A DNA stretch of 64,000 nt, taken from positions 124,001-188,000 of the forward strand of contig NZ_PYAL01000006.1 of NCBI RefSeq assembly GCF_004121055.1, read 5' to 3'. The stretch is from Achromobacter aloeverae (GTDB lineage Bacteria; Pseudomonadota; Gammaproteobacteria; Burkholderiales; Burkholderiaceae_B). Below the pieces are notes generated by a model. The model did no database searches, was not told where the DNA came from, and saw only the letters and a list, made by a program, of their open reading frames with translations. The position numbers were made by a program, and so were the translations under genes. Below, piece by piece: positions 1 through 9,051 of the stretch (position 1 is its first letter; every line of letters begins with the position of its first letter).

Positions 1-2
1 CC

Positions 3-572
3 TCCACGCTGGTGATCGACGGCTGCCGCCATGCCGTGCAATCCGGCGCCACCACGATATCGCTGGCGCGGCGACCCTTGCTGTTCCGCCTGGCTCGCGC
101 GCTGGGCGAGGCGTGGCCGGGCGATGTGCCGCGCGCCGCGTTGGTGCAGCGGATCTTCCGTGGCAAGGCCGCGGACGAGTCCTATCGGGCCCGCTTGCGG
201 GTGGAAATCGGCAGGTTGCGCGCGGCGTTGCGGCCGGTCGCCGGCATCCGCGCGACCGCGGCGGGCTATGCCTTGGCGCCGGGCGTCGATATCCCCGCGC
301 CGGCATTGGCCGTCGCTGTGCTGACGCCGCCCGTCGACCTGCCCAACGCCGACCTGCTGGCCCTGTTGGCGGACGGCGAGGCGTGGTCCAGCTCCGCGTT
401 GGCCCTGGCCCTGGGCGTCAGCCAGCGCACCCTGCAACGGGCGTTGGACAGCCTGGCGGGGCAGGGACGGGTGCGCGCCCTGGGACGAGGCCGCGCCAGG
501 CGCTGGACGGTGCCGCAGGGCGCCGATATCACGACAAATTTTTTACTCACGGACGCGCCGGCCGCCGCGTAG
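3..572 (+). CDS. Winged-helix DNA-binding protein, 5' end cut by the window edge
   Basis: The reading frame is open to the left edge, so the first in-frame GTG (position 12) is probably not the true start and an N-terminal part is missing. Visible are two DNA-binding-like segments. The first (about residues 20-90) has the winged-helix pattern of OmpR/SARP-type regulators, with an Arg-rich RARLRVEIGRLRAAL helix followed by GIRATAAGYAL. The second (about residues 115-165) has the pattern of a MarR/DeoR-like helix-turn-helix, with LALALGVSQRTLQRALDSL and a basic wing. It ends 29 bp before the beta-propeller gene and may be co-transcribed with it. Transcriptional regulation is inferred; the target is unknown. 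Confidence 0.6.
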   Translation, partial: STLVIDGCRHAVQSGATTISLARRPLLFRLARALGEAWPGDVPRAALVQRIFRGKAADESYRARLRVEIGRLRAALRPVAGIRATAAGYALAPGVDIPAPALAVAVLTPPVDLPNADLLALLADGEAWSSSALALALGVSQRTLQRALDSLAGQGRVRALGRGRARRWTVPQGADITTNFLLTDAPAAA

Positions 573-601
573 CATGACCTCAAACCAACCAAGGAGCGAG
601 C

Positions 602-1234
602 ATGAAACGATCCAACGCTGAAATTGTCCGTGAGTACGGCCCCATGCCTGGCGTGTCCGCCGTACATGGCCTGACCTATGACGGCCATCACGTCTGGTTC
701 GCCTCGGGCGAACACCTGCACGCCCTCGATCCGTCCAGTGGGAATACCGTGCGCAAGCTGGACATCCCGGCCGCCGCGGGCACGGCGTTCGACGGTCGGT
801 GTCTCTATCAAATCGCCGGCGAACACATCCGCAAGGTCGATCCGGAATCCGGCAAGGTCCTGGCCACGATCCCCACGCCCGGTGGCGCCGCCTCGGGCCT
901 GGCCTGGGCGGATGGCATGTTGTGGGTGGGCCAGTACCAGAAACGCCAGATCCTCCAGGTGGATCCCGCCGACGGCAAGGTCCTGCGCACGCTCGGGTGC
1001 GATCGCCATGTGACCGGCGTCAGCTGGGTCGGCGGCCAGCTGTGGCACGGCACCTGGGAGGACAACCATAGCGAATTGCGCCGCGTCGACCCCGAGACGG
1101 GCGAGGTGCGGGAGAGCCTGGACATGCCCGAAGGCGTTGGCGTATCCGGGCTCGAATCCGATGGCGCGGGATTGTTCTATTGCGGCGGCGGCGATAGCGG
1201 CAAGATCCGCGTGGTGCGGCGGCCGGCGTCGTAG
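602..1234 (+). CDS. Small cytoplasmic beta-propeller (YncE / glutamine-cyclotransferase-like fold)
   Basis: A 210-aa protein made of repeated blade-like segments of about 40 residues, recurring as 'W-x-ASGEHLHALDP', 'HIRKVDPESGKVLATI', 'QILQVDPADGKVLRTL' and 'ELRRVDPETGEV'. This is the signature of YVTN/PQQ-like propellers, including the glutamine cyclotransferase superfamily. There is no signal peptide, unlike most periplasmic YncE-type proteins. A good Shine-Dalgarno, AAGGAG, lies 7 nt before the ATG. It follows the winged-helix gene by 29 bp on the same strand. Catalytic activity cannot be deduced, and five blades or fewer is short for a closed propeller. It could be a ligand- or protein-binding partner of the upstream regulator. 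Confidence 0.6.
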   Translation: MKRSNAEIVREYGPMPGVSAVHGLTYDGHHVWFASGEHLHALDPSSGNTVRKLDIPAAAGTAFDGRCLYQIAGEHIRKVDPESGKVLATIPTPGGAASGLAWADGMLWVGQYQKRQILQVDPADGKVLRTLGCDRHVTGVSWVGGQLWHGTWEDNHSELRRVDPETGEVRESLDMPEGVGVSGLESDGAGLFYCGGGDSGKIRVVRRPAS

Positions 1235-1259
1235 GCGGGACCGGGTCGTCGACGCGAGG

Positions 1260-2129
1260 TCAGGTCGTCGCGATCAGCAGTTCCTCGGCGTTCTCGGGCG
1301 GCCGCAAGCCATCGCTGCGGCCTGAGAAATAGCGGCGGCCCAGTTCGGCCGCCGTGACATGCCGGACTGCGGCGAATCCCGCGTCGCGCGCCAGCGCCTG
1401 TATTTCCTCGGGCAGGAAAAAGCTGATGAACGGCGTGCCGCTGGCGCGGGCGCCTTGCTCGGCCAGTTCCAGTCCGGGCCTTACCGCCGGATCGGCCATG
1501 TGCAAGGGCAGCAGGAAAGTCATGGCGAAGGTCGATCCCGGCGCGAAGGCCGCCACCTGGCGCAAGGTGGCCAGGTTCGCCTCCTTGCTCAGGTACATAC
1601 TGACGCCCGTGGAGACCACCACGGCGGGCCGCCCCATATCGAAACCGGCTTGAGCCAGCTTGTCCCGCCAGTCGTCGCCGGCCTCGAAGTCGACCGGGAC
1701 GAAACGGGGCTGGCTGGATGGCCCGTAATCCAGTTCGGTCAGGCGCCGACGCTTCCATGCCTGCGGCCCGGGCCGGTCGATCTCGTAGACCGTCACGCGC
1801 CGCACGTGGTCATCGGCTTGCGGCCGGCGTTGCGCGTAGCTATCCAGCCCGGCGCCCAGGATCACGTATTGATCGACGCCCAGGGCCGCCCGCTCCGCGA
1901 CCAGGTCCTCGATGTAGCGCGCCCGGGCGACGATGGACGCGCGGAATGGGCGCGTGAAGCCGGGGTGCATGTCGCCACGCTCGCGCCAGTTGGGATCGGG
2001 CGCCAGCAGTTCGAGTCCTATCCTGTCTTCCAGGATGGGCGGTGGGGCATCCACCTCCAGGTGCAGCGCCCGCCACAGGGCGACGCGTGCTGCGCTGCTT
2101 TCCGGTTCAGGGGCTGGCATCTTCGTCAT
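1260..2129 (-). CDS. Class I SAM-dependent methyltransferase, PPM/LCMT (leucine carboxyl methyltransferase) family
   Basis: A 289-aa protein with family hallmarks: TRPFRASIVARARYIED (about residues 59-75), the SAM-binding loop ILGAGLDSYAQR (90-101) and the acidic loop VYEIDRP (114-120) that would bind the ribose. The family (TIGR00027-like) methylates small-molecule or protein carboxylates, often in secondary metabolism; the substrate here is unknown. I place the start at ATG 2129 because GGAAG lies 9 nt upstream. An in-frame ATG at 2156 lies inside an ATGCATGC-rich repeat and lacks a ribosome-binding site. The gene converges on the propeller gene with a 25-bp gap. Confidence 0.8.
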   Translation of the reverse strand: MTKMPAPEPESSAARVALWRALHLEVDAPPPILEDRIGLELLAPDPNWRERGDMHPGFTRPFRASIVARARYIEDLVAERAALGVDQYVILGAGLDSYAQRRPQADDHVRRVTVYEIDRPGPQAWKRRRLTELDYGPSSQPRFVPVDFEAGDDWRDKLAQAGFDMGRPAVVVSTGVSMYLSKEANLATLRQVAAFAPGSTFAMTFLLPLHMADPAVRPGLELAEQGARASGTPFISFFLPEEIQALARDAGFAAVRHVTAAELGRRYFSGRSDGLRPPENAEELLIATT

Positions 2130-2141
2130 GATGGGTGCTTC

Positions 2142-2202
2142 CGTGCATGCATGCATCGATGCGTACTGCTTGGATGCATGCTGCTCGGATGCATGCGTGC
2201 TT
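2142..2202. repeat. Degenerate 15-bp tandem repeat rich in ATGCATGC
   Basis: Three head-to-tail 15-bp units start at 2158, 2173 and 2188 with consensus GATGCATGCTGCTTG. They are preceded by a GCATGCATGCATC run at 2144-2157. The repeat lies in the 5' leader between the methyltransferase (starts 2129) and the end of the tetraheme cytochrome gene (2246). Each unit contains self-complementary ATGCAT/GCATGC words, so the leader could fold or bind a dimeric protein. No function is established. Confidence 0.6.
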
Positions 2203-2245
2203 CGGTGCTTGCGGGAATGACCAGTATAGCGACGCAGGGCAGGCG

Positions 2246-3967
<1,722 letters not shown>

Positions 3968-3984
3968 GCATCTTCTCCTTGCGG

Positions 3985-4030
3985 TGGTTTTTTAATTACT
4001 ATTAATAATAAACAAATGTCTTGAAGGAAT
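3985..4030 (-). promoter_or_regulatory. AT-rich probable promoter region of the TsdBA-like gene
   Basis: In an otherwise GC-rich neighbourhood, positions 3990-4016 are almost entirely A/T. Read on the minus strand this gives TTGTTTATTATTAATAGTAATT, 20-40 bp upstream of the Shine-Dalgarno AAGGAG that serves the GTG at 3967. Several overlapping -10-like hexamers (TATTAT, TTAATA) occur, so no single promoter can be fixed. Confidence 0.35.
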
Positions 4031-4122
4031 AAAGAAATTGGGCGCTGGTCTTATGCAGACGCCGCGTCTGCTGGGACGCGCCTGTCGGCGCGTCCCGGGG
4101 GGTGGTAGCTGGGCCGCTGGCC

Positions 4123-4370
4123 CAGCGGCCCAGCGGTCCAGCGGTCCAGCGGCCCCGCCGCCCCGCCGCCCCGCGGCCCACCGGCCCAGCGGCCCAGCGG
4201 CCCAGCGGCCCAGCGGCCCAGCGGTCCAGCGGCCCCGCCGCCCCGCGGCCCACCGGCCCAGCGGCCCAGCGGCCCAGCGGCCCAGCGGCCCAGCGGTCCA
4301 GCGGTCCTGCGGTCCAGCGGCCCAGCGGCGCGACGGCGCGACGGCGCAGCAGCGCAACGGCCCAGCGGCC
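4123..4370. repeat. Octanucleotide minisatellite, 31 units of CAGCGGCC-type repeat
   Basis: Thirty-one 8-bp units run in perfect register without insertion or deletion. The main unit is CAGCGGCC; variants are CAGCGGTC, CCGCCGCC, CCGCGGCC, CACCGGCC and, near the 3' end, CGACGGCG and CAGCAGCG. A higher-order block (units 3-12, 80 bp) is repeated as units 13-21 (72 bp, one CCGCCGCC fewer). The left boundary (4108-4134) is an inverted copy, GCTGGGCCGCTGG / CCAGCGGCCCAGC, that can form a hairpin. The unit contains no stop in any frame, so all six frames stay open, producing spurious ORFs. The array sits in 590 bp of non-coding DNA (3968-4557). Apart from promoter elements at both ends I see nothing else there. 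Confidence 0.95.
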
Positions 4371-4487
4371 CAGCTGACCCGCAGGCGACTTTCCAGGGTT
4401 TCTGTTGGCATCGACCCCGACGGACAACCGTCTTCCTTGTCCATGAGGCGCGGTCGCATCGATCCGGTATTCGGGTTTCCACCGGGA

Positions 4488-4517
4488 TTGTGATGTCTGG
4501 AAAACCGGTGCTAGGAT
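4488..4517 (+). promoter_or_regulatory. Predicted sigma-70 promoter of the D-amino-acid cluster
   Basis: TTGTGA (4488-4493), an 18-bp spacer and TAGGAT (4512-4517) resemble a -35/-10 pair. The implied start site is near 4524, inside the palindrome at 4523-4540 and about 34 bp before the ATG of the first gene. This is a consensus match only. Confidence 0.4.
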
Positions 4518-4522
4518 TCCTT

Positions 4523-4540
4523 TGTGACCATGTGGTCACA
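4523..4540. promoter_or_regulatory. Operator-like palindrome TGTGACCA-TG-TGGTCACA
   Basis: Perfect 8-bp inverted arms separated by 2 bp lie immediately downstream of the predicted -10 box, so they would overlap the transcription start of the 4558 gene. The second gene of the unit is a TetR-family regulator (5471-6130). An autoregulatory TetR site is the simplest explanation. The GACC...GGTC core also resembles some GntR/FadR sites, so the binder is inferred. Confidence 0.6.
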
Positions 4541-4557
4541 TTTGGGCCATTGCCACC

Positions 4558-5484
4558 ATGACCATCGGTGTTGCGGCATTTGGAGAATATGCAGGCGCGG
4601 CCGTGCATGACGCGGTGTTGGGCGCGGAACTGCTGGGGCGAGGCGCGATCGGCGGCTTCGCCGTCATGGCCGTGCTCGATGCAACGGGCGCGCTGCAATA
4701 CCGCGTCACGCAACGCGGCGGCGTGTGCGCGTTGGAAATGCCCGCGTCGTGGCAGTCCGCGCGGGTGGCCGCGATCATCTCCAGCGGTCCGGACCGCCCC
4801 GAACCCCTGACGCAATTCCTCGCCGGCGCGGGCGGCGTGGGCCTGGTCACCGGCCATCGCCTGCCCAACACACAGGGCGAAGACGGCACGGCCCTGAATC
4901 GTGCCGCGCTCGACCGCCTGGCGGAAGGCCAGGCGCCGCAACAGGCGGTCGACGCCGTGCTGCAAGCCCATGCCGAATGGGATGCGGGGCTGGTGGCCAT
5001 CGATGCCCAGGGTCGGCTCGGCATGGCCAACAGCGCCCGCGCGCGGCGACGCGACGACCTGGGCGAGTTCCGCCGCGCAACGGCCGGCGCCAGCCTCGGC
5101 CTGCTGCACAACTCCATCTATGCGCGCGGCGACCTGGCCGCGCAACTGGGCGAACTGGCATGGTCCCGCCTGCGCGGGCTCGCGCCCCGGTCGTGCTTCC
5201 TGGTCCTGGTCGACGCCGTGCCCTTGGTGTCCGCATCCAGGGACTGCGTGCATGTGGACGCGCAGGGCACCATCGTCGCGCTGGAAACCGCCAACCCGCG
5301 CCTGGCTGGGCTGGACCGGGTCAGCACCGCGGTCTACCTGGGCGCCGACGTGCGGCGCGACGGTGTCCTGGTCGGGGCGGCGGCCACGGAACTCTACGTG
5401 CGCATCCGCGCGGGCGCGGCCTGCCCGGTGGCGCTGCCGGCCCAGAACCGCTTGCTGGCGAGGATGAACGATGTCGAGGCGTGA
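4558..5484 (+). CDS. Unrecognised 308-aa protein heading a D-amino-acid utilisation cluster (possibly DUF6963-like)
   Basis: Cytoplasmic, with no signal peptide or membrane segment. The N-terminus MTIGVAAFGEYAGAAVH and GRGAIGGFAVMAVLD (about 27-41) are followed by a Gly-rich GAGGVGLVTGHRLPN (about 90-104). Next comes a helix-turn segment, NRAALDRLAEGQAPQQAVDAVL, leading to WDAGLVAIDAQGRLGMANSARARRRDD. That organisation is reminiscent of Ntn-hydrolase-type proteins (DUF1028, isoaspartyl peptidases), but I see no clear catalytic Thr/Ser N-terminus. I recall a DUF6963 family with a similar start but cannot verify it. The gene overlaps the TetR gene by 14 bp and is followed by a D-amino-acid dehydrogenase, so a role in the same pathway is inferred. 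Confidence 0.6.
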   Translation: MTIGVAAFGEYAGAAVHDAVLGAELLGRGAIGGFAVMAVLDATGALQYRVTQRGGVCALEMPASWQSARVAAIISSGPDRPEPLTQFLAGAGGVGLVTGHRLPNTQGEDGTALNRAALDRLAEGQAPQQAVDAVLQAHAEWDAGLVAIDAQGRLGMANSARARRRDDLGEFRRATAGASLGLLHNSIYARGDLAAQLGELAWSRLRGLAPRSCFLVLVDAVPLVSASRDCVHVDAQGTIVALETANPRLAGLDRVSTAVYLGADVRRDGVLVGAAATELYVRIRAGAACPVALPAQNRLLARMNDVEA

Positions 5485-6130
5485 GCAGACCGAACGGCAG
5501 ATCCTGCAGGCGCTGGAAGACCAGATCCGCGCAACGGGTATGGCCGGTGTGGGCGTGAACGCCATCGCCAAGCGCGCCGGCGTCAGCAAGGAGCTGATCT
5601 ACCGCTATTTCAACGGCTTGCCCGGCTTGCTGATGGCCTGGATGCGCGAACAGGATTACTGGACCGGCCGCTCGGACCTGCTGAAGGCCGGCGAGTCCAG
5701 TTCGCGCCCACCGGCGGAACTGATACTGTCCATGCTGCATGCCCAGATCGAGGCACTGGGCGGCAACGAGACCTTGCGCGAAATTCGCCGCTGGGAACTG
5801 ATCGAAAGCAACGAGGTCACGGCCCAGCTGGCGGGCCGCCGCGAACGCGCCGCACGGGCGTTCATCGATCGCGTCGACGGCCTTACCGACGAGGCCGACG
5901 TGCCCGCGCAGGTGAGCATCATGCTGGCCGGCGTGCTGTACCTCATGCTGCGCTCCAAGACGGAAAGCCATTTCCTGGGCGTGCCGCTGCGCACCAATGA
6001 AGGCTGGGCGCGCCTTTACGCGGCGCTGGAAAGCATGGTGGGCAACCTGCCCGGCGACTTGCGCGACACGCCGCTGTGCGACCTCGAGGCGGCGCGCGCG
6101 CAGCCGGGTGCGGACAAGAGAGAGGGCTGA
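5471..6130 (+). CDS. TetR/AcrR-family transcriptional regulator
   Basis: A 219-aa protein with the N-terminal TetR helix-turn-helix: TERQILQALEDQI, then VGVNAIAKRAGVSKELIYRYFNGLPGLL (about residues 23-52), where YRYF is the typical recognition-helix end. The remaining 160 residues form the usual variable all-alpha ligand-binding region. The start codon lies within the last codons of the preceding gene and the stop is 4 bp before the dehydrogenase start, so all three are translationally linked. It likely controls this cluster through the palindrome at 4523-4540. The inducer is unknown; a D-amino acid or N-acyl derivative would fit the context. Confidence 0.88.
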   Translation: MSRREQTERQILQALEDQIRATGMAGVGVNAIAKRAGVSKELIYRYFNGLPGLLMAWMREQDYWTGRSDLLKAGESSSRPPAELILSMLHAQIEALGGNETLREIRRWELIESNEVTAQLAGRRERAARAFIDRVDGLTDEADVPAQVSIMLAGVLYLMLRSKTESHFLGVPLRTNEGWARLYAALESMVGNLPGDLRDTPLCDLEAARAQPGADKREG

Positions 6131-6134
6131 CGGC

Positions 6135-7379
6135 ATGCATATACTCGTGATCGGCGCCGGCATCATCGGCATGACGTCGGCCTATGCGCTGGCTCGCGAC
6201 GGCCACGCGGTGACGGTGGTCGACGGCGCGGCCCAGGCCGGCGTGGGGACCAGCCGGGCCAATGGCGCCCAGCTGAGCTACAGCTTCGTGGCCCCCCTGG
6301 CCGACGCGGGCGTGCTGCGCAAGCTGCCCGCATGGCTGGCGCAGCCGAACTCGCCCCTGCGGCTGCGCCTGCGCGCCGATCCCGCGCAGTGGCGCTGGGC
6401 GCTAGGTTTCCTGCGCGCGTGCCGCCGCGATACCGCGGACCGCACCACAGCCGAACTGCTGCAATTGGGCCTGCACAGCCGGCGACTCATGCATGACCTG
6501 GTGGCCCGGGAAGGCCTGCGCTTCGATTTCGCGTCCAGCGGCAAACTGCTCGTCTACCAGGACAGGCAGGCCTATGACGCCGCGCGCGCCCTGATGGACT
6601 ACCAGGCCAGCCTCGGCTGCGAGCAGCAGGCCCTGGACCGGGCCGCATGCCTGGCGCTGGAGCCGGCCCTGGCGGACATCGCCGAGCGCATCGTGGGCGG
6701 CATCTACACGCCCAGCGAGGACGCGGGCGATTGCCTGGCGCTGTGCGGCGCCTTGCAGGGAAGGTTGGCGCAAGCGTCCGGCGTGCGCTTCCATTTCGGT
6801 ACGCGCGTGGAACGCCTGCGGACCGAGGGCGGTCGCATCGTGGCCGCGCAGACCAGCGCCGGCGCGCTGGAGGCGGACGGCTATGTCATCGCCAACGGCG
6901 TGGGCGCGCAGGCGCTATGCCGCGAAGTCGGCGTGGATCCGCTCATCTACCCGCTCAAGGGCTACAGCCTGACCTATACGCTGACCGATGCCAGCCGGGC
7001 GCCGCGCACCAGCCTGAGCGACGTCCACAACAAGGTGGTCTATGCGCGCCTGGGCAACCGGTTGCGGGTGGCGGGCATGGTCGATATCGGCGCCCGTTCG
7101 GGCGACGTGGATACGCGCCGCATCGCCGGGCTGAAGGTTCAGGTGCGGCGTTATCTTCCCCGGCTCAACGAGGCGGGGCCGCCCGAGGAGTGGGCGGGCT
7201 TGCGGCCGGCGCGCCCGGACAGCAAGCCGCTGATCGGCGCCACGCCCTATCGCAACCTGTGGATAAACGCCGGGCACGGCGCATTGGGATTCACGCTGGC
7301 CGCCGGCAGCGCGGGCGTGCTGGCGGACCGCATCGCGCATCGGCCGTCGGCCGTCGCCGATCGCTTGTTCATGCTGTAG
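6135..7379 (+). CDS. dadA: FAD-dependent D-amino-acid dehydrogenase (DadA-like)
   Basis: DadA-type enzymes oxidatively deaminate D-amino acids to 2-oxo acids and feed electrons to the respiratory chain. The 414-aa protein starts with the dinucleotide-binding fold HILVIGAGIIGMTSAYALARDGH (GxGxxG at residues 7-12). It has the family segment GTSRANGAQLSYSFVAPLA, the central LYQPVKGYSLT-like PLKGYSLTYTL, and the C-terminal FAD-binding GLRPARPDSKPLIG ... LWINAGHGALGFTLAAGS. The length matches DadA (about 415-435). ATG 6135 was chosen because the fold begins right there. An upstream in-frame extension overlaps the TetR gene. Substrate preference is not visible. The neighbours (peptide-type ABC importer, D-aminoacylase) support D-amino acids released from imported conjugates. 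Confidence 0.85.
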   Translation: MHILVIGAGIIGMTSAYALARDGHAVTVVDGAAQAGVGTSRANGAQLSYSFVAPLADAGVLRKLPAWLAQPNSPLRLRLRADPAQWRWALGFLRACRRDTADRTTAELLQLGLHSRRLMHDLVAREGLRFDFASSGKLLVYQDRQAYDAARALMDYQASLGCEQQALDRAACLALEPALADIAERIVGGIYTPSEDAGDCLALCGALQGRLAQASGVRFHFGTRVERLRTEGGRIVAAQTSAGALEADGYVIANGVGAQALCREVGVDPLIYPLKGYSLTYTLTDASRAPRTSLSDVHNKVVYARLGNRLRVAGMVDIGARSGDVDTRRIAGLKVQVRRYLPRLNEAGPPEEWAGLRPARPDSKPLIGATPYRNLWINAGHGALGFTLAAGSAGVLADRIAHRPSAVADRLFML

Positions 7380-7448
7380 CCGGGGCGACTGCCCGAAATA
7401 CTCACCGGCAGGGCGGCCGGGCATACCAACGACACAAGGGAATGCATC

Positions 7449-9044
7449 ATGAAGCTGAAACTGAACCTGCGGCGGGGCGTCCGCCAAGTCTTCCTGGCCT
7501 CGGCACTGGCGGGCGTTCTGGTGGCCAGTCCCGCCGCGCAAGCGGAAACGGTGACCGCCGTCATGCAATCCGGCCTGCGTGTGCTGGACCCGATACTCAC
7601 CACGGCCTTCCTGACGCGCGATCATGGCTACATGATCTATGACACCCTGCTGGGCCTGGACGAGCATTTCAAGATACAGCCGCAGATGGCCAGCTGGCAG
7701 GTCAGCGATGACCAGAAGACCTACACCTTCACGCTGCGCGACGGCTTGAAGTGGCATGACGGCAAGCCGGTCACGTCGGAGGACTGCATCGCGTCCATCA
7801 ACCGCTGGGCCAGCGTCGACGCCACGGGGCAGGTCTTGATGACCATGGTGCAAAGCATGGACGCGGTCGACGCCAGCCACTTCAAGGTGGTGCTCAAGCA
7901 GCCCACGCCCCTGCTGCTCGAAGGCCTGTCCAAGATCAGTTCGCGCCCTGCGTTCATGATGCCCAAGCGCATCGCCGACACGCCGGCGTCCCAGCCCATC
8001 ACCGAGTACGTCGGCTCCGGCCCGTTCAAGTTCGTGGCGGCCGAGTTCAAGCCCGGCCTGAAGGTGGTGTACGAAAAGAACAAGGATTACGTGCCGCGCA
8101 GCGAGCCGCCCAGCTGGACCGCGGGCGGCAAGGTGGTCAAGGTCGACCGCGTGGAGTGGGTGGGCATGCCCGACCAGATGACGGCGGTCAACGCCTTGCA
8201 GAACGGCGAGGTGGATTTCATCCAGCAGGTGCCGTTCGACCTGCTGCCCATGGTGGAGAACCACGACGGCCTCAAGGTGGAAGTGATCGACAAGCTGGGC
8301 GCCTGGACCTACTTCCGCATGAACCACCTTTACCCGCCCTTCGACAACAAGCTGGTGCGCCAGGCCGCCATGGCCGCCGTCAGCCAGGAAGACGTGCTCA
8401 AGGCGCTGGTGGGCAATCCCAAGTACTACAGGACTTGCGCGGCCGTGATGGGCTGCGGCAATCCCAATGGCGACAACTATGGCGCGGATTGGGTCATCCC
8501 GGGCAACCTGGACAAGGCCAAGGCCCTGCTCAAGGAAGCGAAGTATGACGGCACGCCCGTGGTGGTCCTGCAGCCCACCGATATCGCCATGCTGTCCGCG
8601 CAGCCCGTGGTCATCGGGTCGGCGCTGCGCAAGGCGGGCTTCAACGTGAAGATGAAGACCATGGACTGGCAGACCGTGGTGACGCAGCAAGGCAACCAGA
8701 AGTCGCCGGAAGAGGGCGGCTGGAACATCTTCTCCACCTACAGCATCCTGGCCAGCAGCGGCGATCCCTTCGGCAACACCACGCTGGCGGCCAATGGCCG
8801 CAAGGCCTGGGCCGGATGGCCCGACGTGCCGGAGATCGAGGCATTGCGCGTGAAGTACGCCCAAGCGGCCGACGCCGCCGAGCGCAAGCAGATCGCCGCG
8901 CGGATCCAGAAGCTGGCGATCGACGAAGGCGTCGTGGCCCCGCTGGGCCAATTCCAGATTCCCGCAGCCTATAGCACCCGGTTGACGGGCATCGTGGCGG
9001 CGCCGGTGACGGTGTTCTGGAATCTCAAGAAATCGGACAAGTGA
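7449..9044 (+). CDS. ABC transporter periplasmic substrate-binding protein, family 5 (peptide/opine/nickel)
   Basis: A 531-aa protein with a Sec signal peptide (basic MKLKLNLRRGVRQ, hydrophobic VFLASALAGVLVA, cleavage after PAAQA near residue 34) followed by an SBP_bac_5 domain. Typical segments are DPILTTAFLTRDHGYMIYDTL, the family motif YTFTLRDGLKWHDGKPVTSEDC and YVGSGPFKF. Length is standard for DppA/OppA/GsiB-like receptors. A GAG-containing RBS precedes the ATG, 69 bp after the dehydrogenase. The receptor delivers peptides or peptide-like ligands to the two permeases that follow. Context suggests D-amino-acid-containing or N-acyl-D-amino-acid ligands, an inference. Confidence 0.9.
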   Translation: MKLKLNLRRGVRQVFLASALAGVLVASPAAQAETVTAVMQSGLRVLDPILTTAFLTRDHGYMIYDTLLGLDEHFKIQPQMASWQVSDDQKTYTFTLRDGLKWHDGKPVTSEDCIASINRWASVDATGQVLMTMVQSMDAVDASHFKVVLKQPTPLLLEGLSKISSRPAFMMPKRIADTPASQPITEYVGSGPFKFVAAEFKPGLKVVYEKNKDYVPRSEPPSWTAGGKVVKVDRVEWVGMPDQMTAVNALQNGEVDFIQQVPFDLLPMVENHDGLKVEVIDKLGAWTYFRMNHLYPPFDNKLVRQAAMAAVSQEDVLKALVGNPKYYRTCAAVMGCGNPNGDNYGADWVIPGNLDKAKALLKEAKYDGTPVVVLQPTDIAMLSAQPVVIGSALRKAGFNVKMKTMDWQTVVTQQGNQKSPEEGGWNIFSTYSILASSGDPFGNTTLAANGRKAWAGWPDVPEIEALRVKYAQAADAAERKQIAARIQKLAIDEGVVAPLGQFQIPAAYSTRLTGIVAAPVTVFWNLKKSDK

Positions 9045-9051
9045 GGCGCTC

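Noticed and set aside
4123-4370. CRISPR array
   Set aside because: Units are 8 bp with no unique spacers, and no cas-like genes are in the window.
3992-5589. Long ORFs on both strands across the octamer array (for example 4051-5589 minus)
   Set aside because: They exist only because the 8-bp unit has no stop codon in any frame. The predicted proteins are pure repeat text, and the minus-strand frame also runs through the 4558 and 5471 genes.
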